Notes: generated by a model not told the origin, from the letters alone. A stretch of DNA of 64,000 nt from Meghimatium bilineatum (GCA_034231615.1 CM067317.1:1944501-2008500); one strand, 5' to 3'; counted from the stretch's first letter, positions 23,346 through 35,004 are shown. Made by a program: numbers and translations.

Positions 23346-24900
23346 GTTTGATCATTTTTTAAATATTATTTCTCAATTTTAAAACGTATTAAACGTTAAA
23401 TGTATTCAATAATATATATATATATATATAGTAAAATTAATCAAAGACGTCAAAGGTAGAATTGACCAGGTAAAGGCAACATCTGCCTTATGCTCAGGTT
23501 CTGGCCCGTCACACATTCTTTTATCTTCCCTCTTTTGTCTTGTTTCCATTTTTTCTGCTTGCCTGTTGCTGTTATGCTTTCTTCCTGCGCCTTCTTAATT
23601 GTGGGAGACTGCAATATGTCTGAGTTTTTCCTTACCTGGCGAGTAAGTCACATGGGCCTGGTCTATTCACCCGTCACTATTGTATACTTTCGTCTGTAGT
23701 GCAACTCGTTTGGCCCATTTGTTTAAGCATCCCAGTGGAACAAGACGTACGTGAAGCTAAGAATTACCCGTTTTTTTACTTAATTATCATCACCAATATT
23801 CACTATCTTACCTGCATATATCATCGCTGTATTTTCTTTCTATTATTGTCTGCTCTTATTACTCGTCTCTCTTCACTGTTCTACATTTTCCTCCTGCTGT
23901 TTGGTGATATGCGCTCTGTGGTTTCTTCTTCTTCTTTCTCGCCTGGTCTCTCTCATCTGATCTCTCGTACCATCCTCTTTTGCTCTCCCATTACGATTGT
24001 ATGCGAATACTCATTGTCAGTTGCCACTTTTGAGGTAAGTATTTTAATTTACATGTTTTTCATTTGAAGTGACAGAGTTCGTAGAAGTTATATTGAACCA
24101 AATTAAATGGAATTCTAGCGTGTTTTTGTGTTGCATGTAGTGCTATCAAATCATAAATGTATAATGGCAAGTGCATTTTTATTTTGTTTTTTAGCGTTCC
24201 TTGTTTAGCTAGCGTGCTGATACATGTGTTTCAACAAATAATTGATCACATTTTCACCCTTACTTGCTTGATTACCACAGTTAGTAATGATCTACATTAA
24301 TGTTCTCCCTAGTGACCTCAGTAAAGACGAAGGCGATGAAAAAGATGCAATTGAATTGAAGTGATGCGATTGTAAGAATAAGGGTAGAAGTATTACTTTC
24401 AAATAAATGTTGTAAAGACTTCTATCCAACGTAACAAATGCTCTAAAACATTAACTGCAGACAAGGTTTATGCTGAATGTTCCCACTTTGTCAAGTGAAT
24501 ATGACAGTAGTGAGATGGATGTCGAGTATTTCATCTGATGCATCAAAACTAGTATAAATTAATTTGACATTTTTCTGGTGCTGTTTAGCCTTTTTCTTGT
24601 GCGTTTGGCCTTTTTTATCGAAAATAAATTTGGCATCCCTGCGCTCGTCTTACGTCATTGAGTATTAGAAGCTAGGGGTCAGACACAAAGGTTTCCTGAA
24701 AAACAAGTCAATAGTAGATAACATCTATAAGGGGATGTCCATATATTGAACCGTCAACAATGACGGCGGGGGGGGGGGGGGGGGGAAGAAGAGATGGTGT
24801 CTGAAAGTTTGACAGTTGTTGACCAGAGAGAGAGAGAGGGAAGCTGACAAAGCTGATATCAACAACCTATCTATAAGCTGTCGCTCTTGTTTGCCTTGCT
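23346..24900. other. No gene recognised; AT dinucleotide run and G-run
   Basis: (AT)n at about 23409-23431 and an 18-base G-run at 24769-24786. Hydrophobic frames at 23490-23699 and 23699-24067 have T/C-rich composition and no motif, so I do not call them. Confidence 0.5.
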
Positions 24901-24914
24901 GCGTCAGGGGTAGA

Positions 24915-25425
24915 AGAGTTCTCTGGAGATGGTCTTCCTGTGTGCTGTTTGTAAGCTTGTTTCTGTGGCTTCTTTGATTTCTGTGATCCATCTTTTACAT
25001 AGTCTGCCTCTGGCTTTATACCCGTTACGTCTATGTTGTATGGCCATATGTAGCATACTGTCTGTTGGTAGTCTGGAAGCGTGTGAAAACCATGTGATCT
25101 GTTGTCTTTTGATGTGTTCCAATACAGGGTATTGTTTTCGTTATCTGTCTGATGTTATTGTTTCCTATTCTATCTCTTAATGATACTCCGAGTATTATTC
25201 GTAGACATATCATTTCTGTTGTCACTATTTTTCTTTTGTCTTGTACTGTCATTGTCCAGGTTTGGCACTGGTAGCACAGTGATGGGATAATAATTAGCTT
25301 GTATAAAGCAACTTTAGTGTCTATGTTTACATTTTTGTTCTTGAAAATAGGGTCATCTGTCCTAGGATCTGATATGTTTTGTTGCATGTTTACAAATATG
25401 TTTACTGTTTTTCCCTTCACTCGTT
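24915..25425 (-). pseudogene. LINE C-terminal remnant
   Basis: Minus frame 25420-25031 reads VALYKLIIIPSLCYQCQTWT then ICLRIILGVSLRDRIGNNNI; a frameshift leads to frame 25122-24904 with HIKRQQITWFSHASRLPTDS and ARGRLCKRWITEIKEAT. This is the end of an endonuclease-reverse transcriptase. Shared with 54000-54140 and 55490-55870. Confidence 0.8.
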
Positions 25426-25639
25426 ATAATTCTTCATAAGTGAACTCCTTTACCTGTTTAATGTGTTTATTATCGATGGAGATAGTGATAGGCCATATAA
25501 TACAAGAAAAATTGAAGAAAAATCTGGTCGGTGTATGCTGGTTGCCGATCCTGCGGTCCATGGCTCATGCCCTTTGACGCAAGAGGTGTAGGTCAGAGTA
25601 GCAGAAGTCCCAATGAGGTATAAAGGAAGATAGTACAGT

Positions 25640-26060
25640 GTCAGTTGTAGGACAGCACAGGGAAGGAGATCAAACTAGCAGTGTCAGGGGAAGGACATCA
25701 CAGGGAAGAGATCAAACTAACAGTGTCAGGAGTAGGACGGCACAGGGAAGGAGATCAAACTAACAGTGTCAGGAGTAGGACGGCACAGGGAAGGAGATCA
25801 AACTAACAGTGTCAGGGGTAGGACGGCACAGGGAAGGAGATCAAGCTAACAGTGTCAGGAGTAGGACGGCACAGGGAAGGAGATCAAACTAACAGTGTCA
25901 GGAGTAGGACGGCACAGGGAAGGAGATCAAACTAACAGTGTCAGGGGTAGGACGGCACAGGGAAGGAGATCAAGCTAACAGTGTCAGGAGTAGGACGGCA
26001 CAGGGAAGGAGATCAAACTAACAGTGTCAGTGGTAGGACGGCACGGGGAAAGAGGTCAGG
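25640..26060. repeat. 43-bp minisatellite, about 10 units
   Basis: Units contain CAGTGTCAGGAGTAGGACGG then CACAGGGAAGGAGATCAAAC. An alternating pattern of GGAGTAGG and GGGGTAGG units, with AAGCTAA replacing AAACTAA in the same units, shows that blocks of two to four units were copied together. Confidence 0.95.
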
Positions 26061-26089
26061 TCTGTTAGTTTGTTCTATGGTTTTGTTTC

Positions 26090-26280
26090 CCCCAAAGTTC
26101 ATTCTCAAACTGCCACAGATTAGTAGCATGTGTTGTATCATTGTTTACAGTTTACCTGCTATTTTCATCCACGCACATCCGACTTCTGTACTGTTTACAG
26201 GTCATTTTGACCCACTATACGATTGTCAACTCCACCCCCAAAACCTCCTTTGTAGCCTCTAACGACGGGCATGGCAGGTA
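26090..26280 (-). mobile_element. SINE (family 2)
   Basis: Minus-strand copy: the plus strand shows AGTTCATTCTCAAACTGCCA (tail), GTTTACAGTTTACCTGC, CACATCCGACTTCTG, then CTTTGTAGCCTCTAACGACG (head). Lacks the outermost head. Confidence 0.75.
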
Positions 26281-26284
26281 ACAG

Positions 26285-26525
26285 AGTCAATTCTTCTTCG
26301 TTCATTCTCAAACTCCTGCAGATTAGCAGGAAGTAGTCCAGGAAACGGAATGTGCTGTGCCATGGTTTACAGCTTACCTGCAATGTGTCTTTCAGCCCAA
26401 CACATCCAACTTCAGCATTAATTCTGGATCACATTGACCTTATATGGAATGGGACAGACAACTCCACACCAAAATCTCCTTAGTCACCTCTTCCGATATG
26501 CATGGAAAGTAGACAGTATTGCCAT
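26285..26525 (-). mobile_element. SINE (family 2), second copy in same orientation
   Basis: Tail TTCTTCTTCGTTCATTCTCA, CAGATTAGCAGGAAGTAGTC, GGTTTACAGCTTACC, then CACATCCAACTTCAGCATTA and CTTAGTCACCTCTTCCGATA. It directly follows the copy at 26090, so two family-2 SINEs lie head to tail. Confidence 0.8.
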
Positions 26526-26704
26526 TCTTTTCTCACATTTTCCCATCCCGCAACAATAAATCCTTCCAATTCCTGCACAACTGATGACCACCTCATCCCT
26601 GTAAATCATATGACTCATCCAATTCCTGCATATCCAAGGAAGAACCACCCAATTTTTGCATCACGAGTTATGTTTAGTCAAACAAACACATACACACTCC
26701 AAAT

Positions 26705-26885
26705 CATGTCACTAGTTACGTCAAACATACAAACATCAAATCACATCACCAGTTATGTCAAACATACAAACATCAAATCATGTCACCAGTTATGTCAAAC
26801 ATACAAACATCAAATCATGTCACCAGTTCACATTTATCCTCATGCTTCCTACTTCAATCAAACCTCAAATCATGTCATCAGTTCA
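26705..26885. repeat. 36-bp minisatellite, about 4-5 units
   Basis: Units contain ATCATGTCACCAGTTATGTC then AAACATACAAACATCA; the last units are diverged and interrupted. Confidence 0.85.
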
Positions 26886-26944
26886 CATTTTAGAGTCTAA
26901 CAAATGCACAAACTATAGACAATGAGTGTCAATGTTTTATTTTG

Positions 26945-27028
26945 TTGAAACAAGTCACAACCTGCACGTCACATCATTATAAATTGTTCAAACAAGTCAC
27001 AACCTGCACGTCACATCATTATAAATAA
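26945..27028. repeat. 41-bp tandem duplication
   Basis: Two copies of AAACAAGTCACAACCTGCAC followed by GTCACATCATTATAAAT. Confidence 0.9.
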
Positions 27029-27186
27029 CACAATTCAATTATGTGGAAGCCAGGGTTCTATACAGAGGAATAAAGATTACGGTATATCCCTACTTATTTG
27101 GATTCATGTGATGAGATGTCAGATATACTGATGATAGATATACTGATGACATATACTGAACAAAATATGATAAGTACATCATTAAA

Positions 27187-27470
27187 CCCATAACCCTTCA
27201 GGGATGCCACATTGGAAACCCATAACCCATCAGGGATGCCACATTGGAAACCCATAACCCTTCAGGGATGCCACATTGGAAACCCATATCCCTTCAGGGA
27301 TGCCACATTGGAAACCCATAACCCTTCAGGGATGCCACATTGGAAACCCATAACCCTTCAGGGATGCCACATTGGAAACCCATAACCCTTCAGGGATGCC
27401 ACATTGGAAACCCATAACCCTGTAGGGATGCCACATAGGAAACCCTTAATTCTTCAGGAATGCCACATTG
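27187..27470. repeat. 32-bp minisatellite, about 9 units
   Basis: Units contain CCCATAACCCTTCAGGGATG then CCACATTGGAAA. The last two units are diverged. Confidence 0.95.
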
Positions 27471-27584
27471 AAAATGTAAACACATTAATCCTGTTATACC
27501 TCCGTCTTTTCAATCCTTTATTTGAGCATGAAGAAGTTTTATGCTGACAAGTCCTTAACATTATCAATGCAATACTTTCTTTTG

Positions 27585-27760
27585 TTTTCTGGGTTTGTTC
27601 TCAAACTCCCATGCGATTTAATTATAGCAGGACAAAGGTCTAACAAAGATTTCTAGCAGGATCTAGTCCACTGAGCGAAAATATGTTATGTCGTCGTTTA
27701 TTTGTGCCAATGGCTCCACACAACTGACTTCAGTATTGGTAACTAATATGTTTAGTGTTT
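27585..27760 (-). mobile_element. SINE (family 1)
   Basis: Minus strand: tail from GTTTGTTCTCAAACTCCCAT, a TAGCAGGACAAAGGTC block, GATTTCTAGCAGGATCTAGT, and head TTTATTTGTGCCAATGGCTC, ACACAACTGACTTC. Confidence 0.8.
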
Positions 27761-27784
27761 TACCACTTCCACTGCACATCTGTA

Positions 27785-28515
27785 AGCACATCACTAGTAG
27801 GTCATCTGTACAAGAGAACATATCACTAGTAGGTCAGTCGTACAAGAGAACATATCACTAGTAGGCCAGCTGTACAAGAGAACATATCATTAGTAGGCCA
27901 GCTGTACAAGAGAACATATCACTAGTAGGCCAGCTGTACAAGAGAACATATCACTAGTAGGTCAGCTGTATGAGAGAACCTATCACTAGTAGGTCAGTCG
28001 TACAAGAGAACATATCACTAGTAGGTCAGTCGTACAAGAGAACATATCACTAGTAGGTCAGTCGGACAAGAGAAAATATTACTAGAAGGCCAGCTGTACA
28101 AGAGAACATATCACTAGTAGGTCAGTTGTACAAGAGAACATATCACTAGTAGGTCAGTCGGACAAGAGAACATATCACTAGTAGGTCAGTCGTTCAAGAG
28201 AACATATCACTAGTAGGTCAGTCGGACAAGAGAACATATAGCGAGTAAAGTAGGCCAGCTGTACAAGAGAACATATCACTAGTAGGTCAGTCGGACAAGA
28301 GAACATATAGCGAGTAAAGTAGGCCAGCTGTACAAGAGAACATATCACTAGTAGGTCAGTCGGACAAGAGAACATATAGCGAGTAAAGTAGGCCAGCTGT
28401 ACAAGAGAACATATTGTACGCCAGCCTTACGAGAGAACATATCACTAGTATAGTTTGGCCAGCCATACAAGAGAACTTATCAGTAGTATCGTAGGTCAGC
28501 CATACAAGAGAATTA
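27785..28515. repeat. 32-bp minisatellite, about 23 units
   Basis: Units contain CAAGAGAACATATCACTAGT then AGGTCAGTCGTA or AGGCCAGCTGTA. ACTAGT is palindromic. A three-fold higher-order block containing ATATAGCGAGTAAAGTAGGC occurs at about 28225-28405. Confidence 0.95.
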
Positions 28516-28554
28516 GTTCTCGTACTTTTTACACACTGGTCATCAAGCTCAAAG

Positions 28555-28640
28555 CTAACCAGTCACGCACGCTAACCAGTCACGCATGCTAACCAGTCAT
28601 GCATGCTAACCAGTCACACACACTAACCACAGTCACACAT
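28555..28640. repeat. 17-bp minisatellite, about 5 units
   Basis: Units GCTAACCAGTCACGCAC and variants. Confidence 0.85.
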
Positions 28641-28689
28641 GCTTGACTTTTTTTCCCAACTATCGATCTAGCCACAGAAGCCCATAATT

Positions 28690-28850
28690 CATTTTTCAAT
28701 GTTCATTCTCAAACTCTCGCTGGATGTTTTTTGTAGCAGGACCATGCTTCTACTGGATTTCCAGCAGGATGTAGTACAGAGGATAGAAATGTGTTGTCGC
28801 CATCTTAATTGCAGCAATGGCCTGACACAACCAGCTTCGGCTGACATACT
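28690..28850 (-). mobile_element. SINE (family 1)
   Basis: Minus strand: GTTCATTCTCAAACTCTCGC (tail), TGTAGCAGGACCATGCTTCT, GGATTTCCAGCAGGATGTAG, GAAATGTGTTGTCGCCATCT, GGCCTGACACAACCAGCTTC (head). Confidence 0.85.
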
Positions 28851-29585
28851 TTAATTTGAAATTCTCATCTTCTTATCAGATATCAGCTGAAGAATAGTCA
28901 TGGAAAGGGAATCATGCCTCACTATGTGTTCAAAAGCACATAATTTTGAGACATTTGACTACTGGCAAGAGTTACACTTGTTGACCTGCAAGAATATATT
29001 TTCTTATTTACATCATAATAAATCAATTATAATCATAGACATGTCAGAAGTAAAACAAAGGTAGAAATACATATAATTATACATGAAATCATTCAACAAA
29101 AGTATACAATGTAAATACACCCACAAATGGAATGTCACACAAATGAAATAGTAAAGTTGCCAAGTCTGATGACAAATCAGACTATTCTAACTATTCCAGA
29201 ATTATGTTCAATTGAACATTTAAAAAACAATATTCATTTCATCTGGGCAGTTGGACATCATCTGTCACTGAGGCATCTCCATCTTGTCCTGAGAGGAGTT
29301 AAAAACATTCAACTTTCAATTATCTTGGTCGTCACTTCACTAGTCAGATACCATAATCTGTAAATCATGAGACAACACATTCCATTGTCTGACTACATAC
29401 TGCTAACCAACAGGATTTTGAGAAGATATGCAGAATATACCATCATCTGTAAACCAGCTCTATGCTGGGTGGCATCTAATGTCTACTGAATCATGAGAAC
29501 TTCTTGAATTGGGCAGTTATTTATGAGCATATAGAATTTCTGATGACCATGCCCAGTCTTATAAACATTTTGAGAAACTGATATA
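28851..29585. other. No gene recognised
   Basis: AT-rich sequence; the 78-codon frame at 29127-29363 has no recognisable domain. Confidence 0.45.
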
Positions 29586-29589
29586 TATA

Positions 29590-29960
29590 GCTGCAATTCA
29601 TGTAACAATCAAAGAAGACTATCTTGTTAATAATTTCACCTACCTGGGCAACACTCACAAGCTATAAACATCGAGATAAACAACAGAATAGCAAAAGCTA
29701 ATGTCACATTAGCAAGACTGCGCAAAAATGTATGGGAAAGAAGGGGAATAATAATTACCACCAAACTCATATTTTACCAGGCAGCAGTACTATCTTCTTT
29801 ATACCTGCAAAACATGGACAATATATGCCAGACATACTAGAAGACTCAAACATTTCCACCTAAGCTGTCTTCGTAACATAACCAACATCCACTGGTGGGA
29901 TACACTACCAGACAGTGAAGTGCTGATGAAATCAATTGTCCGACTCCAACGGACAAACAA
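29590..29960 (+). pseudogene. LINE C-terminal remnant
   Basis: Plus strand, across frames: FTYLGNT, RIAKANVTLARLRKNVWERR, GIIITTKLIFYQAAVLSSLY, TCKTWTIYARHTRRLKHFHL, SCLRNITNIHWWDTLPDSEV. This is the segment after the RT in a family also present, equally broken, at 60190-60535. Confidence 0.8.
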
Positions 29961-30026
29961 ACAAACAAACAAACGACTTTCTTGTCTCATCCAATCACGA
30001 TGTATAATGCTGAGAGCTAATTATAA

Positions 30027-30650
30027 TGTACTACAATGAAATACCATCAAATAACCATGTACTACAATGAAATACCATCAAATAACCATGTACTACAATG
30101 AAATACCATCAAATAACCATGTACTACAACGAAATACCATCAAATAACCATGTACTACAACGAAATTCCATCAAATAACCATGTACTACAATGAAATACC
30201 ATCAAATAACCATGTACTACAATGAAATACCATCAAATAACCATGTACTACAATGAAATACTATCAAATAACCATGTACTACAATGAAATAACCATCAAA
30301 TAACCATGTACTACAATGAAATACCATCAAATAACCATGTACTACAATGAAATACCATAAAATATCCATGTACTACAATGAAATGCCATCAAATAACCAT
30401 GTACTACAATGAAATAACCATCAAATAACCATGTACTACAATGAAATACCATCAAATAACCATGTACTACAATGAAATACCATAAAATATCCATGTACTA
30501 CAATGAAATGCCATCAAATAACCATGTACTACAATGAAATAACCATCAAATAACCATGTACTACAATGAAATGCCATCAAATAACCATGTACTACAATTA
30601 AATAACATCAAATAACCATGTACAACAATGAAATAACATCAAATAACAGT
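30027..30650. repeat. 31-bp minisatellite, about 20 units
   Basis: Units contain CCATGTACTACAATGAAATA then CCATCAAATAA. A multi-unit block with TAACCATC, CATAAAATATC and ATGCCATC variants is repeated twice (about 30290-30430 and 30410-30550). Confidence 0.95.
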
Positions 30651-30652
30651 GT

Positions 30653-32033
30653 TTCTTGATTAGAAACTGGCTTCACAGCACACGGGACATTCACATAAGT
30701 GCTCCACCCTCCGCTCCAGCAAGCCATCCCAGTGTATGTAGACTCATAGTTCCGGTCAGGTGTTGATTGTGTGATCTTCAGGACTTTCCAAAAAATTTAC
30801 TTTTCCTTCCCTCTCACCTCTAGATACTCCAAATTCTAACATTCTCTGTATGTGTACGTTCTCAACCTCATTGACATCATCTGCATCTAGAAATTAATTA
30901 ATTACTGCCTTCATTAAGTCTGCTTTATCTCTTCTCAGCAATGTGCCGTCTATCGCCGCATTGCCTGCCAGTAAGTCGGCTCTCTCGTTTCCTCTGACCC
31001 AGCATGACCAGGGCAGTATATCTATGTAATGCTTTGGACAACTGAAAGTACCACCATTCTTTTCTTAGCATGAACTTTTCTATCTTGCGCAACATGCTTT
31101 GAGAGTCTGTGAGTATTACCGAGTGTGTTGATGTATCAGTTATCAACCAAGTAAGAGCTGCTGTAACTCCCTCTATCTCCATCCTCATGCTCGATGTGAC
31201 AGTAGAATATGCTGAAGATTTCTCAACCAACTTCACGCCGTTTCTGTAGGCACCAAAACCCCAACCGCTTTTATTTGTGTTTCTGTTAACGGAGCCATCT
31301 GTGTATATAATTATGTCTTGTGGTTTTTAGTGTAGTCGGGCGAGTTCGTGCACTGTATCCTGAGCCCTGACGTCCGTCCATTTTTGACACGCTTTATCTA
31401 GTTGTATTATTACTTTAGTCAGTGATTTCTTCTCAGTGTCTACCTCCACCCAGTCACTGCCCCTTCCTATTTCCTCCATTTCACATACTCTTCGCCCTCT
31501 GTCATCCATGATCTGCCACGCTTGATTCGTTTTCCCTTTGACTCATCTAGACATTGGTGTAATGGGTGGTGATTGCATTCTGTCACTTTAAGGTACGACC
31601 TAACTTGTGCTACCTGATGTCGCACTCTAATGCTGGGGAGATCAAGCGCAAATCTCATAGCAGAGATGGGTGTATCCCTAGTATACCCCAGTACCACTCT
31701 CATTACCTCATTTTGAACTTTTTCCAATCTATCGACTTGTGTCTGTGACAAAGTTAGTAGGTCGAGGCCATAATCTATGACAGATAGCACCATCACTTGC
31801 AGAAGCAGAAAAAGTACACATTGCTGCATGTCGAAGGTCGCCATAACCTTGATAACACTGATCCCTCTTTTAGTCTTCTGAATCATATTTGTGACGTGCT
31901 TGTTGAATGAGAGACTTCTATCAAAGATTATCCCAAGATATTTAAGGTCCTGTTCTCTTTCAATGAATGAGCCCATGCAACTGACAGTGTGTCATTGACA
32001 AGATTATTATTTAAGGAGTACCAGACAACAAAG
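30653..32033 (-). pseudogene. 5'-truncated LINE with RNase H, inserted in the 31-bp array
   Basis: Minus strand. Frame 31976-31467 is the RT C-terminal part: EREQDLKYLGIIFDRSLSFN, MVLSVIDYGLDLL, VDRLEKVQNEVMRVVLGYTR. Then, in other frames, an RNase H domain at about 31323-30930: IIYTDGSVNRNTNKSGWGFG (first Asp), SSMRMEIEGVTAALTW (Glu), VILTDSQSMLRKI (second Asp), so all three metal-binding acids are kept. The Cys/His tail is lost. AAATAACAGTGT is found at both edges (30641-30652 and 32034-32045), consistent with a 12-bp target duplication, though the array could also supply it. Confidence 0.85.
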
Positions 32034-32165
32034 AAATAACAGTGTGTAACTATGAAATACCATCTAATAACAGTGTGTAACTATGAAATACCATCTAATA
32101 ACAGTGTATAACTATGAAATACCATTAAATAACAGTATGTAACTATGAAATACCATGAAATAACC
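32026..32165. repeat. Continuation of the 31-bp minisatellite
   Basis: Four further units (AACAGTGTGTAACTATGAAA then TACCATCTAAT) beyond the LINE, slightly different from the units at 30027-30650. The LINE therefore split one array. Confidence 0.85.
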
Positions 32166-32209
32166 ATGAGTTACAATGATATACCAGATCCTCAAACCAA
32201 TTCCTTATC

Positions 32210-32510
32210 TTTCAGTTTCAAACAGGACATGCAAGGATCAATAGCCATTTAAACCATATCAAACCCCCAGCAACTACCCACTTGTAGACACTGCTCTCAT
32301 CCCAATGAAACAGTGGAACACCTCCTTATTGACTGCCCTTACCTTTCAACTGCCAGGAAACAACTTTTACAGACAACCTTAACAAGTCACTAACTTACTG
32401 TATGGATCACTAAGTCAACTTCAGAAGACCTGCACTTGTTTAAGAATGGAATTGTGCTCACAAGAGTGGAATTACTCATCAGAATTTGGATATCGACAAC
32501 AACAACCATA
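32210..32510 (+). pseudogene. LINE 3' tail with Cys/His block
   Basis: Plus strand: QTGHARINSHLNHI, a stop, then CRHCSHPNETVEHLLIDCPY and a frame-broken tail. C-x2-C-x8-H-x4-C resembles the post-RNase H motif of LINEs (compare 13560-14060). Confidence 0.7.
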
Positions 32511-32571
32511 TCAGCATGTACTAGAATGAAATACAAAATCACTGTCTTACAATAAGACACCATCAAACCAT

Positions 32572-32915
32572 CACGTTACACAATCACATGCCATCAAATC
32601 ATCACGTCATACAATCACATGCCATCAAATCATCACGTCATACAATCACATGCCATCAAATCATCACGTCATACAATCACATGCCATCGAATCATCACGT
32701 CATACAATCACATGCCATCAAATCATCACGTCATACAATCACATGCCATCAAATCATCACATCATACAATCACATGCCATCAAATCATCACATCATACAA
32801 TCACATGCCATCAAATCATCACGTCATACAATCACATGCCATCAAATCATCACGTCATACAATCACATGCCATCAAATCATCACATCATACAATCACATG
32901 CCATCAAATCATCAT
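32572..32915. repeat. 31-bp minisatellite, about 11 units
   Basis: Units contain ATCACATGCCATCAAATCAT then CACGTCATACA. Resembles the 30027 array (CATG-TAC-ACAAT-CCATCAAAT order). Three overlapping 108-120 codon plus frames arise because 31 bp shifts the frame each unit with no stop in any of them. Confidence 0.95.
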
Positions 32916-33199
32916 CTTCAAACCCATAACCCTCCAGGGTCGTAGAGGTCTCACACTTGAAACATCAACAGAAAAATCCTGCCACTGCTCTCTGTTATCG
33001 GTTCTTTGTTGAAGTGTGAAGTATCTTAATCCTGTCCAGTATTTAATGTTATCAATCTATACTTTCCTCTCTCCCCCTCTTCTTATTCCACCCTCAACTG
33101 TTCCCTGTGAGACATTTTTGGACAGAGAATCGTGTCTCATCACGTGGCCAAAACCACACAAATTTGTGATGCCTCACCACTGCCATGAGAGTAAAAAAG

Positions 33200-33405
33200 A
33201 AGTACATCAGATGCCATAAAATCATCATGTAGTACATCAGATGCATTAAATCACCATGTAGTACATCAGATGCCAGCAAATCATCATGAAGTACATCAGA
33301 TGTGATCAAATCATCATGTAGTACATCAGATGCCAGCAAATCATCATGAAGTACATCAGATGTGATCAAATCATCATGAAGTACATCAGATGCCATGTTA
33401 TTCAA
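33200..33405. repeat. 30-bp minisatellite, about 7 units
   Basis: Units contain GTACATCAGATGCCAGCAAA then TCATCATGAA, with TGTGATCAAA alternating. Related to the two 31-bp arrays upstream. Confidence 0.9.
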
Positions 33406-34004
33406 CCACAGGAGTTGGTGAGCTTCTGCAGTTTTTTTCCTTGTTCACTTGAAGTGTTTTCCAGAGATTTCTTCCATAGTATGGTAGAGATTGTACTTTA
33501 CTGAATGCTTTCAGCCCTGCCCGCTAGACTTTCAGAGTGTGAAGGCAGTCTATGTACAAGTAAAGCTGAGATCAATTAATCAAGACTTTCAAGTTTGTTA
33601 TTCTGTATCAAGACGTTGTGGAATGTCAAGAAAAATGTAAACAATTTTTTGAAAATTATATATAGTTTTACACAAACCTTTCCGAAGAATATGTACTGCA
33701 ATCTGATCTCTTCACCAATCTTGTATTTTCCTGTTTTGTCTGTGTTTTTCATTGGTTTGTGGCACACAGCAAAGTCATCAATTATCATTAGCATCAGCTA
33801 AGAAACTGTGATGCTCTGTGAGATCAGCTCACAGGACCTATATTCTGGAGAAAGGCTTTGTTTTATACAATAATAACTATTAAGTTATCATGATAGACCA
33901 TCTCCACAGACTTCAGACATTTGTAGTTTATGATAGACCATCTCCACATACTTCAAACATTTGTAGTTTATAACACACACACACACACAAATGGGCAGAA
34001 TAAT
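33406..34004. other. Non-coding; short 42-bp duplication near its end
   Basis: At about 33891-33972 a 42-bp segment (ATGATAGACCATCTCCACA, then CATTTGTAGTTTAT) occurs twice. A (CA)n run (about 33973-33988) leads to the long array. No gene recognised; probably downstream of the amine oxidase gene. Confidence 0.6.
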
Positions 34005-34956
34005 CTTGTATGTCTACTAGAACTTTATTTCTATAGACTAACTAAACTTGTATGTCTACTAGAACTTTATTTCCATAGACTAACTAAACTTGTATGTCTA
34101 CTAGAACTTTATTTCCATAGACTAACTAAACTTGTATGTCTACTAGAACTTTATTACCATAGACTAACTAAACTTGTATGTCTACTAGAACTTTATTTCT
34201 ATAGACTAACTAACCTCGTATGTCCACTAGAACTTTATTACCATAGACTAACTAAACTTGTATGTCTACTAGAACTTTATTACCATAGACTAACTAAACT
34301 TGTATGTCTACTAGAACTTTATTTCTATAGACTAACTAAACTTGTATGTCTACTAGAACTTTATTACCATAGACTAACTAAACTTGTATGTCTACTAGAA
34401 CTTTATTTCTATAGACTAACTAACCTCGTATGTCCACTAGAACTTTATTACCATAGACTAACTAAACTTGTATGTCTACTAGAACTTTATTTCTATAGAC
34501 TAACTAAACTTGTATGTCTACTAGAACTTTATTTCTATAGACTAACTAAACTTGTATGTCTACTAGAACTTTATTTCCATAGACTAACTAAACTTGTATG
34601 TCTACTAGAACTTTATTTCTATAGACTAACTAAACTTGTATGTCTACTAGAACTTTATTACCATAGACTAACTAAACTTGTATGTCTACTAGAACTTTAT
34701 TTCTATAGACTAACTAACCTCGTATGTCCACTAGAACTTTATTACCATAGACTAACTAAACTTGTATGTCTACTAGAACTTTATTACCATAGACTAACTA
34801 AACTTGTATGTCTACTAGAACTTTATTTCTATAGACTAACTAATCTTGTATGTCTACTAGAACTTTATTTCTATAGACTAACTAACCTCATATGTCCACT
34901 AGAACTTTATTTCTATAGACTAACTAATCGTGTATGTCTACTAGAACTTTATTTTA
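34005..34956. repeat. 42-bp minisatellite, about 23 units, downstream of the amine oxidase gene
   Basis: Units contain CTTGTATGTCTACTAGAACT then TTATTTCTATAGACTAACTAAA. Unit subtypes (TTTCTATAG, TTTCCATAG, TTACCATAG, CCTCGTATGTCC) occur in a shuffled order that recurs in blocks. Read on the minus strand, the sense strand of the gene ending at 35005, each unit contains AATAAA. The period is 14 codons, giving a 363-codon plus frame (33930-35021) rich in Leu and Tyr that I do not regard as a gene. Confidence 0.95.
34948..34953 (-). promoter_or_regulatory. First AATAAA downstream of the amine oxidase stop
   Basis: The plus strand reads TTTATT, so AATAAA on the minus strand, about 50 bases after the TAA at 35007-35005. 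It belongs to the last unit of the 42-bp array; over 20 more follow at 42-bp spacing. A plausible polyadenylation signal by sequence and position; no cleavage evidence is available. Confidence 0.5.
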
Positions 34957-35004
34957 GTGTTGTATTCCTACTAAAATTGTGCTTCATACAAGACAGAATC
35001 TATG

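Noticed and set aside
23490-24067. Two adjoining hydrophobic plus frames
   Set aside because: T/C-rich composition alone makes them look membrane-like; there is no motif, splice pattern or partner.
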